DNA from: Rasiella rasia
GTDB lineage: Bacteria; Bacteroidota; Bacteroidia; Flavobacteriales; Flavobacteriaceae
NCBI RefSeq assembly: GCF_011044175.1
Contig: NZ_CP049057.1
Coordinates: 1,689,501-1,753,500 of the forward strand
DNA length: 64,000 bases
Reading direction: 5' to 3'
Of this stretch, positions 57,289 to 64,000 are shown one piece after another. The translations under genes were made by a program, and so were the position numbers. A model generated the notes under the pieces. It saw only the letters and a list, made by a program, of their open reading frames with translations, ran no database searches and was not told the DNA's origin. How positions within the stretch are numbered: position 1 is the stretch's first letter; each line of letters begins with the position of its first letter.

Positions 57289-57621
57289 TTATTCAGACAG
57301 TTCTTTCATAGGATCCCAGAAGAGCGAATCGAAGTTTTGGATTTGGTTTTCAATGACTTCTATACCTTCATTTTCTAGCAGTTGCTGCATTAGGTTGGTA
57401 CCGCTAAAGTGATGTTTCCCAGTGAGTAATCCTTTTCTATTTACAACACGGTGTGCGGGCACGTCTGGGTGCTTTCCTGAGGCGTTCATCGCCCAACCTA
57501 CCATACGCGCACTTCCAGCTGCGCCTAAATACTTTGCAATGGCGCCATAACTCGTCACTCTTCCATAAGGAATTAATGATGCAACCTGATAAACCTTATC
57601 AAAAAAACCGCTTTCTGCCAT
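57289..57621 (-). CDS. alkyltransferase-like protein (MGMT fold, catalytic Cys replaced by Ala)
   Basis: A 110-residue MGMT-type DNA-binding protein: IPYGRVTSYGAIAKYLG, SARMVGWAMNAS and VPAHRVVNRKGLLTGKH. The PCHR motif of methylguanine methyltransferase reads PAHR, so the acceptor Cys is Ala and alkyl transfer cannot occur. Such ATL proteins bind O6-alkylguanine and hand it to nucleotide excision repair. Its ATG directly abuts the stop of the LysE-family gene. Confidence 0.88.
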   Translation of the reverse strand: MAESGFFDKVYQVASLIPYGRVTSYGAIAKYLGAAGSARMVGWAMNASGKHPDVPAHRVVNRKGLLTGKHHFSGTNLMQQLLENEGIEVIENQIQNFDSLFWDPMKELSE

Positions 57622-58248
57622 CTAAAAGCTATTGAAGATTTTAAAAAATGTGATTACAGAAATAATAGCCGTTATACCGCCAATGATATAATTCATATTA
57701 ATTCCTTTTTTCTTAGGCTGCTCCTTTTTCCGAAAAAACCATACATAAATGGCCAACATGGCAAAAGTTCCTATTCCTGAAGCTAACACTGTAGCCAGCA
57801 ACTCTAGCTGATTAAAACTAAACCAGCCAAAACCAGCAAACGTAATGCTAACGTACAGCCAATACGGCAACGGGAGTAAGTTTAACAACGCCAACAACAT
57901 TCCTGAAAAAAAGCGATTTGTTTTAGACCGTTCTATCCCCTCAGGTATTTGACGTCTTGTGTCTTTAGCTATAAAGAAAAAATATACAGTGAGACAAATA
58001 AAGATTCCAAGACCCACCTGCTGAAGGATAGTTACATATTCTGGATGCATATCTAAAATACGTGCAAACACAAGGGCGATATAGGTCTGTAACATTACGG
58101 TGATACAGACACCCAATGAAAACATCAGTCCGCGTTTTCTGCCTTCTTTCATGCTAATTTTAGCAGCATATAAATTGAGTAACCCTGGCGGAATTACACC
58201 AATAAGAGCAGCAAAAAAGCCAATTACAAAATTTAGCAATACAGACAT
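57622..58248 (-). CDS. LysE family transporter
   Basis: A 208-residue membrane protein of about six helices. MSVLLNFVIGFFAALIGVIPPGLLNLYAAKISMKEGRKRGLMFSLGV (seen as IPPGLLNLYAAKISMKEGRK) is the LysE/RhtB start. The family exports amino acids; the substrate is unknown. It is downstream of trmB and adjacent to the ATL gene on the same strand. Confidence 0.85.
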   Translation of the reverse strand: MSVLLNFVIGFFAALIGVIPPGLLNLYAAKISMKEGRKRGLMFSLGVCITVMLQTYIALVFARILDMHPEYVTILQQVGLGIFICLTVYFFFIAKDTRRQIPEGIERSKTNRFFSGMLLALLNLLPLPYWLYVSITFAGFGWFSFNQLELLATVLASGIGTFAMLAIYVWFFRKKEQPKKKGINMNYIIGGITAIISVITFFKIFNSF

Positions 58249-58280
58249 TCAGGTTAGTTTGTCTTGTGAATATACATAAA

Positions 58281-58961
58281 TTATTCAGTTCGAAATGTAA
58301 ACCGAATATAGGTAATCTTCTTATCGACCTCCAGATACTGATTTTCATAAAATGTCTGAATAGACGTTACTTCCTCGGGCGCATGCGGATTCCCATATAC
58401 GTCGTGATGCGCATATTCTATGGTTTCGTCTAAGCCGTGTAGAAGTCCTAGCGTATACCCATGCATAAATTCGCTATCGGTTTTTAAGTGAACTAAACCA
58501 CTCGGACGCAGAATCTGTTTGTATTTTTCAAGAAATTCTTGGTTGGTTAAGCGATGTTTGGTACGCTTGTATTTAATCTGCGGATCAGGAAATGTTATCC
58601 AAATTTCATCCACTTCATTTTCAGCAAACAAATAATCTACCAATTCTATTTGCGTACGCAAGAACCCTACGTTGTCTAATTTTTCTTCTAACGCTGTTTT
58701 GGCTCCTCTCCAAAAACGAGCTCCTTTAATATCAATTCCTAAAAAATTTTTGTCTGGATATTTGCGAGCCAAGTTCACAGAATATTCTCCCTTGCCACAC
58801 CCTAGCTCTAACACAAGCGGTTGTTCATTTCTAAAGAAATCTCTCTTCCAATTTCCTTTTAGTGCAAAGGCAGCTTCTGTTACTTCTTCACGTGTGGGCT
58901 GCACCACATTGGCAAATGTTTCGTTTTCTCTAAAGCGTTTCAGTTTATTTTTGCTTCCCAC
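58281..58961 (-). CDS. trmB: tRNA (guanine(46)-N7)-methyltransferase
   Basis: A 226-residue SAM enzyme. LELGCGKGEYSVNLARKYP is the SAM loop, FLGIDIKGARFW the ribose contact, and TFPDPQIKYKRTKHRLTNQEFL the family motif (usually FPDPWPKKRH, here with QIKY). It methylates N7 of G46. The start is GTG at 58961, ahead of GSKNKLKRFRENETF, and the gene is well separated from the divergent glycosyltransferase. Confidence 0.92.
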   Translation of the reverse strand: MGSKNKLKRFRENETFANVVQPTREEVTEAAFALKGNWKRDFFRNEQPLVLELGCGKGEYSVNLARKYPDKNFLGIDIKGARFWRGAKTALEEKLDNVGFLRTQIELVDYLFAENEVDEIWITFPDPQIKYKRTKHRLTNQEFLEKYKQILRPSGLVHLKTDSEFMHGYTLGLLHGLDETIEYAHHDVYGNPHAPEEVTSIQTFYENQYLEVDKKITYIRFTFRTE

Positions 58962-59032
58962 AAGGTTGTTTTTAAAGTAATGGCTTAGTAATTTGGTAAA
59001 ATTAAGGAAATATAAGCTCTCATTATTATATA

Positions 59033-59040
59033 TACTTTTG
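59033..59040 (+). promoter_or_regulatory. -7 box (TACTTTTG) for the MurG-like gene
   Basis: TACTTTTG fits TAnnTTTG and lies 40 bp before a possible CTG start at 59080 and 64 bp before GTG at 59104. No -33 TTG is seen at 17-22 bp. Confidence 0.4.
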
Positions 59041-59103
59041 TTAATTATATAGATAAACTATAAACAACACCTTTTACCTCTGAAAAACAAAAAAACAATC
59101 TTA

Positions 59104-60141
59104 GTGGCTCCATTGCATTGGGGATTAGGTCATGCTACCCGGTGCATACCAATAATAAGATCTTTGCTAAAAAACAACTACCATGTACTATTGGCTAGTG
59201 ATGGTGCGGCACTGCTATTTTTACAGAAGGAGTTTCCTAATTTAGAGAGTATTACCCTTCCTGGATACAATATTACCTACACTAAAAAGGGGAAATGGTT
59301 GAAGTGGAAATTACTTCGGAAACTTCCTCACATTAAAAAAACGTTGCAGGCAGAAAAAAAACTGATTGAAAAACTAGTTAACGAGCATCGTATTGATGGT
59401 ATTATTAGTGACAATCGACTAGGAGTGTACAGTAATAAAATTCCTTCTGTTTTTATAACGCATCAACTTAATGTATTGTCCGGAAGCACATCTATGGTAA
59501 GCAGTAAAATGCATCAAAATATTATTGCCAACTACCAAGAGTGTTGGGTGCCCGATGTTGCTGGCCCTATGAATTTAAGTGGTAAGTTAGGTCATTTGCC
59601 ACATACTACATTACCAATAAAATATATTGGCCCCCTTAGCAGAATGAAACCCCAAACCTTACCAATAATGTACGATGTACTTTGTTTAATTTCTGGCCCC
59701 GAACCACAGCGCAGCATACTGGAAGAGAAATTAATAAATGTATTTACGAACTCTAAAAAGAAGGTAGCATTGGTACAAGGTGTCATAGAAGATCAGCCAA
59801 GCAAACGAACACACCAAAATATCACGATATTTAACTACCTCGAAACCCAAGGACTCGAAAAATTAATTAATCAGAGTCAACTTGTTGTTTCACGTTCTGG
59901 CTATACCACACTAATGGATTTGGCAGTGTTGCAAAAACCTGCCTTCTTTATCCCAACCCCAGGGCAATATGAGCAAGAATATTTAGCTAAAAGATTAAAG
60001 GAACAAGGTTCGGTGCCGAGCTGTAAACAAGAAAAATTTACAGAACTAAAGCTTCAGAAGGTGGGAGTATATACTGGGTTGAAAAAATTCGTTTCGCAAG
60101 AAGAGTATGGACATTTATTTGGCCTTTTCGAGCGTGAATGA
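59104..60141 (+). CDS. MurG-like glycosyltransferase
   Basis: A 345-residue GT-B fold enzyme. APLHWGLGHATRCIPIIRSLL is the donor-side start of UDP-GlcNAc transferases of the MurG/MGD branch, and VVSRSGYTTLMDLAVLQKPAFFIPTPGQYEQEYLA is the C-terminal nucleotide-sugar site (visible part SRSGYTTLMDLAVL). The first accepted start is GTG at 59104, but the open frame back to 59080 adds LKNKKTILVAP, the missing first beta strand, so CTG at 59080 may be the true start. It is convergent with the histidine kinase (27-bp overlap). Confidence 0.82.
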   Translation: MAPLHWGLGHATRCIPIIRSLLKNNYHVLLASDGAALLFLQKEFPNLESITLPGYNITYTKKGKWLKWKLLRKLPHIKKTLQAEKKLIEKLVNEHRIDGIISDNRLGVYSNKIPSVFITHQLNVLSGSTSMVSSKMHQNIIANYQECWVPDVAGPMNLSGKLGHLPHTTLPIKYIGPLSRMKPQTLPIMYDVLCLISGPEPQRSILEEKLINVFTNSKKKVALVQGVIEDQPSKRTHQNITIFNYLETQGLEKLINQSQLVVSRSGYTTLMDLAVLQKPAFFIPTPGQYEQEYLAKRLKEQGSVPSCKQEKFTELKLQKVGVYTGLKKFVSQEEYGHLFGLFERE

Positions 60142-61158
60142 GAATTCTGAACCAATTCCTAATTGACTTTCCACATAAATTTTTTCGTTGTGCGCTTCTA
60201 CTATGTGTTTAACTATTGAAAGCCCTAACCCGCTACCACCTTCTTTTCTATTTCCACTTTTATCTACTCTAAAGAATCGTTCAAACAACCTAGGTAGATG
60301 ATCATTTGAAACACCTTCGCCATTATCTGTAATACGAATAATCACTTTATTATGGATAAATTCTTCAATACTTACTTCTGTAGTGCCACCTTCAACACCG
60401 TATTTTATAGAGTTAACCAATAGGTTGCTTAACACTTGCTGCAAGCGTTCTCTATCACCCAAAACCATGATATCATTATTGTAAGTCATATCGAATGTAA
60501 GTGCAATATTTCTCTTTGCAGCTTTCATTTCAAGCAAATCGAAAACATTTTGAATAAGTTCAATAATATCAAAAGCTTCTTTCTGAAGATTTAAATCGCC
60601 TACCTCAAGTTTGGTAATCATGTCTAAATCTTTAATAATATAAATAAGACGTTCTACACCCTTATTTGCTCGTTGCAAATATTTTTTACGAACCGACTTA
60701 TCTTTCATAGCCCCATCTATAAGGGTTAAAATATAGCCTTGCACCATAAACAATGGTGTTTTTAACTCGTGCGAAATATTTCCCAGAAATTCTCTTCGGT
60801 AGTTTTCTCGAATTTTAAGTGATTCTATTTCAAGTTTTTTGTCTTCAGCGAAACGTTCTACTTCTTTACGTAGCGTCTCCATATCTGTGGTAACACGCTT
60901 TGGAGAAAAGGTAGCAGCATCTAGTAACTGTACGTCTTCGTATATTTTTACAACTCGTTTGTAGATAAATTTTTGAACCCGATATTGTATGATAAAGAAT
61001 GAAAGTACGTAGCAGATTGCAGCAAACAAAAATAGATGCCAAAAGTTAAGTATTCCTTCTAGATAAAAAAAAACACCCATTAAGAGTGTTAAAAATAGGG
61101 TTAGAAGTGTAGAAGTATACGCTGCAAACTTGTATGTTTTTCTGAAAGGTCCCTGCAC
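60115..61158 (-). CDS. PhoR-type sensor histidine kinase
   Basis: A 347-residue kinase with two membrane helices (about 12-30 and 37-58), a HAMP-like linker, HisKA with NISHELKTPLFMVQGYI, and the ATPase (NLLVNSIKYG, ITDNGEGVSNDHLPRLFERFFRVD, GGSGLGLSIVKHIVEAH). It lacks a large periplasmic domain, so it may sense the membrane or a partner protein. The start is GTG at 61158, overlapping the TAG of the response regulator by one base. Confidence 0.9.
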   Translation of the reverse strand: MQGPFRKTYKFAAYTSTLLTLFLTLLMGVFFYLEGILNFWHLFLFAAICYVLSFFIIQYRVQKFIYKRVVKIYEDVQLLDAATFSPKRVTTDMETLRKEVERFAEDKKLEIESLKIRENYRREFLGNISHELKTPLFMVQGYILTLIDGAMKDKSVRKKYLQRANKGVERLIYIIKDLDMITKLEVGDLNLQKEAFDIIELIQNVFDLLEMKAAKRNIALTFDMTYNNDIMVLGDRERLQQVLSNLLVNSIKYGVEGGTTEVSIEEFIHNKVIIRITDNGEGVSNDHLPRLFERFFRVDKSGNRKEGGSGLGLSIVKHIVEAHNEKIYVESQLGIGSEFSFTLEKAK

Positions 61159-61841
61159 TATGTTACAAATTTATACCCCACGCCTTTAACAGTTTTAAAT
61201 TTTTCATCCCCTAGTTTTTCGCGAAGTTTTCTAATGTGCACATCTATTGTGCGCCCACCAACAACAACTTCGTTACCCCAGACGCGATCTAGAATATCTT
61301 CTCGTTTAAAAACTTTTCCAGGCTTTGAAGCTAACAAAGCTAATAATTCAAATTCTTTTCTAGGCAAAATAATTTCTTCCTTTCCAAGAACTACTTTATA
61401 CTCTTCTCTATTTATTATGAGATTTCCAAGTTTTATCTTGCTGTCTACATCGGTAGATTCTTTAAACCTACGTAACAACGCCTTAACTTTACTCAGCAAA
61501 ACTTTTGGCTTTACAGGCTTGGTAATATAATCGTCTGCGCCTGCCTCAAAACCTGCAACTTGAGAATAATCTTCTCCTCGAGCCGTAAAAAAAGTAATTA
61601 TGGTATCCTTTAAATCGGGCATTCCTCTCAGCTTTTCACAAGCTTCAATACCATCCATACCTGGCATCATTACATCTAAAATAATTAAATGTGGCTTTAC
61701 TTTTTTTGCCTTTTCTAAAGCCGCGATTCCATTTTCTGCGGTGCTAATTTGATACCCCTCAGACGATAAATTATACCCAACAATCTCTAAGATATCTGGC
61801 TCATCATCAACGAGTAAAATACGTATGTCTTTCTTTTTCAT
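61158..61841 (-). CDS. OmpR/PhoB family response regulator
   Basis: A 227-residue regulator: receiver (ILLVDDEPDILEIVGYNL, phosphoacceptor in PHLIILDVMMPGMDGIEAC, Lys in DDYITKPVKPKVL) and a winged-helix DNA-binding domain (RKEFELLALLASKPGKVF, VGGRTIDVHIRKLREKLG). The partner kinase gene follows. The frame opens at 61892; ATG at 61841 is chosen. The upstream region contains TAACA repeats of 11 bp spacing, the PhoB half-site pitch. Confidence 0.92.
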   Translation of the reverse strand: MKKKDIRILLVDDEPDILEIVGYNLSSEGYQISTAENGIAALEKAKKVKPHLIILDVMMPGMDGIEACEKLRGMPDLKDTIITFFTARGEDYSQVAGFEAGADDYITKPVKPKVLLSKVKALLRRFKESTDVDSKIKLGNLIINREEYKVVLGKEEIILPRKEFELLALLASKPGKVFKREDILDRVWGNEVVVGGRTIDVHIRKLREKLGDEKFKTVKGVGYKFVT

Positions 61842-61864
61842 AAGTAATAAACTAATATACCTGT

Positions 61865-61928
61865 TAAAGATACTACAAATCGGGTAGGACAATATGATGT
61901 CACAGGCATTCTTAACATTTACGTAACA
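61865..61928 (-). promoter_or_regulatory. promoter and candidate PhoB-type operator of the two-component operon
   Basis: Minus-strand TATCTTTA (61865-61872) approximates TAnnTTTG, with TTG 17 bp upstream (61890-61892). TAACA repeats at 61913-61917 and 61924-61928 are exactly 11 bp apart, as in PHO boxes, and lie upstream of the -33 where an activator would bind. An inverted relative (TGTTACGATTGTTAAC) lies at about 61997-62012. Confidence 0.45.
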
Positions 61929-62133
61929 CCCCTATCACTCAAAATTAATGAAATATTTACAAATCAATCCTTCTCTAACCTATAACAGCTTAAAAATGTT
62001 ACGATTGTTAACTTCAGAATTATTTTTTCTTTACGTTGCGTTAAACAAAGACCTTTTCCTTCCTAAGCTGCTACAAAAACTACGCTGAAATTGGTTCTGT
62101 ACTGGTAATCTAAACCCATTTTATTCCCTATTT

Positions 62134-63132
62134 TTGATATGCAATTACACAACCTTGAGTTTACCAATAGATTTTACTAGTATTACTTCGGAAAGTGAAT
62201 TTAAAGCCGCCGCTTTAGAAACCTTCAACTTTCAATATAAAGAAGTTGCCGTATATAGGCGCTTTTGTGATTTGCTAGGTATAAAATCTGAAAATGTTAC
62301 TACGCTCGAAAGTATACCTTTTTTACCCATTCAGTTTTTTAAGTCTGAAACGGTACGTGCCCAAAACACCACTTCTGAAAAGATCTTTCAAAGCAGCGGT
62401 ACTACAGGTAGTTCAACCAGTAAACACCATGTTGTTAATCTTAATGTATATGAGACTAGCTTTCTCAATGGTTTTCAGAAATTTTATAGCAACATTCAAG
62501 ACTATGCAATTCTTGCACTACTCCCCTCGTATTTGGAGCAAGGTAATTCGTCATTGGTATACATGGCAAACCGCTTAATTTTAGAAAGTAAAAACGAGCA
62601 TAGCGGGTTTTATTTAAATAACCTTTCAGCAATTATAGAAAAAATACAATTGTTAGAATCGCGCGGACAAAAGACCCTCTTATTAGGAGTTTCATATGCG
62701 CTTTTGGACTTGATAGACCTTCAGACATTTCAGCTAAAACACACCATCATTATGGAAACTGGTGGAATGAAAGGCAGACGTAAAGAAATGATAAAGCCTG
62801 AGCTACACAATATCTTAAAAAAAGGCTTTGGCGTAACTACCATTCACAGTGAATATGGTATGACAGAACTCTTATCACAAGCATATTCTACGGGCAATGG
62901 AATGTACAAAACTCCACCATGGATGCGGGTTCTTACTAGAGACACAGAAGATGCGTTGTCTTACGTAACAGAAACAACAGGAGGCATTAATATCATAGAC
63001 CTTGCAAATGTATACTCGTGCGCATTTATCGCTACTCAAGATTTGGGAAAAGTACACAAGAATGGTACATTTGAAGTGATGGGAAGGTTTGACAATAGCG
63101 ATATTCGCGGCTGTAATTTAATGGTGTTGTAA
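62134..63132 (+). CDS. LuxE/PaaK-like acyl-protein synthetase
   Basis: A 332-residue adenylate-forming-type enzyme. KIFQSSGTTGSSTSKHHVV is the LuxE phosphate loop, IIMETGGMKGRRKEM the family motif, and TIHSEYGMTELLSQAYS the adenine-side motif. The family activates fatty acids or acyl carriers. The longest frame starts with TTG at 62134, but a -7 box TATTTTTG (62129-62136) overlaps that codon, so TTG at 62155 or a later start is more plausible. Its TAA overlaps the next ATG (TAATG). Confidence 0.82.
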   Translation: MICNYTTLSLPIDFTSITSESEFKAAALETFNFQYKEVAVYRRFCDLLGIKSENVTTLESIPFLPIQFFKSETVRAQNTTSEKIFQSSGTTGSSTSKHHVVNLNVYETSFLNGFQKFYSNIQDYAILALLPSYLEQGNSSLVYMANRLILESKNEHSGFYLNNLSAIIEKIQLLESRGQKTLLLGVSYALLDLIDLQTFQLKHTIIMETGGMKGRRKEMIKPELHNILKKGFGVTTIHSEYGMTELLSQAYSTGNGMYKTPPWMRVLTRDTEDALSYVTETTGGINIIDLANVYSCAFIATQDLGKVHKNGTFEVMGRFDNSDIRGCNLMVL

Positions 63133-64000
63133 TGCAAAAGTCAAATAACAAAGGGTGCTTGTGGACATTTCTTGTCATCGTGGTAACAACTCTTGGCTTC
63201 GGATTCCTAAAGATTATAGGCTTAGCAACCTTGTTCGCATGTATCATTGCGTTAACGGTTTCGGTTATTGGGGTAAACAAATTACTCGGAAAACCCAGCA
63301 AGACATACACCACAACTGCCATAATTTTATGTTTGCTTATGGTGGGTGGATTTCAACTCATCAATTTTCTAATCTCTAAAGACTGGACAGCTATTGAGAC
63401 CGATACTTTTAACACCTCAGAAAAAATGGTGTTAGGTTCTTTAGTAGAAAACGAAGATACAATTTCGGTATACCAAAGTAATCGAATCTGGAACGATAAC
63501 TATGGAAACAACTACAATACAACGTTAACAATTAGAGAGCAAGATTATCTTCAGCTATACAAACATCTAGAGAGCTACACTACCAAATCTACTGTCAACT
63601 TTTGGGGTAACCTATACGATTATATAGACCGAAAAGACACACCAAAGCTCGATTTAGTTTTAGCAGCATTTTCAGAAATACAAACTACTAACAATCTAAA
63701 TCAAATGCAATTTGCCGAAATGGTGGTTAGTTGTATTCAGGATATTCCTTATTCTTTTGTATTTGAAGAAGATTGTCTACCACCAGAAAATTACGAGTAC
63801 AACATTAGAAAAACATTAGAACAATGTCCAGACTGTTGTATAGGCGGCGTAAAATTTGGTGTTCAAAATTCGTTGAGTTTTCTTCAGACATTGAAGGGAG
63901 ACTGCGACTCTCGTACCGTGCTCATTTATTCTGTTTTAAAACATTTTGGGTATGATGTTGCAATTTTAAATAGCGTCTTCTACCGTCATTCAATACTGGG
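63132..64000 (+). CDS. membrane protein with C-terminal transglutaminase-like region (partial)
   Basis: The first 289 codons of a gene that leaves the window. Two or three N-terminal helices (TFLVIVVTTLGFGFLKIIGL, TTAIILCLLMVGGFQLI) are followed by an extracytoplasmic part. LKGDCDSRTVLIYSVLKHFGYDVAIL resembles a transglutaminase-like Cys segment (GDCDSRT) and PDCCIGGV adds cysteines. No full family call is made. The start overlaps the stop of the LuxE-like gene as TAATG, so they are co-translated. Confidence 0.75.
   Translation, partial: MQKSNNKGCLWTFLVIVVTTLGFGFLKIIGLATLFACIIALTVSVIGVNKLLGKPSKTYTTTAIILCLLMVGGFQLINFLISKDWTAIETDTFNTSEKMVLGSLVENEDTISVYQSNRIWNDNYGNNYNTTLTIREQDYLQLYKHLESYTTKSTVNFWGNLYDYIDRKDTPKLDLVLAAFSEIQTTNNLNQMQFAEMVVSCIQDIPYSFVFEEDCLPPENYEYNIRKTLEQCPDCCIGGVKFGVQNSLSFLQTLKGDCDSRTVLIYSVLKHFGYDVAILNSVFYRHSIL

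Noticed and set aside
1-64000. CRISPR arrays, rRNA genes, IS transposases and prophage genes
   Set aside because: I saw no spaced direct repeats of 20-40 bp, no rRNA sequence and no transposase, integrase or capsid motifs.

Overview
The window looks like chromosomal DNA of a member of the Bacteroidota, most likely a marine Flavobacteriaceae. The reasons are: two secreted proteins with type IX secretion (Por) C-terminal tails; TAnnTTTG-type -7 boxes in front of many genes with few Shine-Dalgarno sequences; low G+C; DUF families typical of flavobacteria (DUF4230, DUF4260, DUF4407, DUF6252); mevalonate-pathway genes; and BlaI/M56 pairs carrying TonB-C domains. About 70 protein genes, 2 tRNAs, several terminators and three copies of a structured intergenic repeat can be supported.

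Layout. 1-5.9 kb: mevalonate kinase (cut by the window edge) and diphosphomevalonate decarboxylase, a DUF1697 protein, a BaiN/HI0933-type flavoprotein, a T9SS beta-helix protein and a membrane endonuclease/exonuclease/phosphatase-fold protein. 6-12 kb: a membrane class III cyclase, tRNA-Leu, an M20 peptidase, PhnA, and the first BlaI/M56 pair. 12-21 kb: an exported fibre-like protein, DUF4407 + M23 peptidase, an ATP-grasp ligase, and small operons of envelope and unknown proteins. 21-27 kb: ruvC-hemW-cyclase, then a divergent flippase-like membrane protein + glycosyltransferase. 27-33 kb: a TonB-C-like lipoprotein, a TPR protein and the second BlaI/M56 pair, DUF456, a nitroreductase, a possible small RNA or hydrophobic peptide gene, and DUF1573. 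33-37.7 kb: a three-PAS histidine kinase with a single-domain response regulator, tRNA-Asp, DUF58, a ClpP-like protease and thioredoxin.

37.7-42.4 kb is the most accessory-looking stretch. It holds a G+C-rich bestrophin gene and an A+T-rich type II restriction-modification pair (MvaI/BcnI-type nuclease + C5-cytosine methyltransferase) between trxA and dnaE. The methyltransferase carries an N-terminal segment resembling the Arm DNA-binding domain of Bacteroidetes tyrosine recombinases, and its promoter is overlapped by three CGGAC motifs, which suggests self-regulation. 42.4-64 kb: dnaE with a fused proofreading exonuclease, a DUF2383 protein, a DUF6252 lipoprotein, rpsP-rimM-trmN6, glutaryl-CoA dehydrogenase, a metallophosphoesterase, a GDSL esterase, an Fe-S/electron-transfer cluster (Mrp, NifU-like, ferredoxin reductase, 2Fe-2S ferredoxin), an alkyltransferase-like protein, LysE, trmB, a MurG-like glycosyltransferase, a PhoR/PhoB-type two-component system, and a LuxE-like acyl-protein synthetase operon cut by the right edge.

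The best leads for something undescribed are: the repeat family (9007-9169, 37789-37880, 54506-54660), whose conserved blocks are separated by hairpins that change sequence but keep pairing; the Arm-methyltransferase fusion with its promoter motifs; and two tiny hydrophobic-peptide genes (5847-5930 and 31925-32005). Nothing was run: every family call is from reading motifs by eye.
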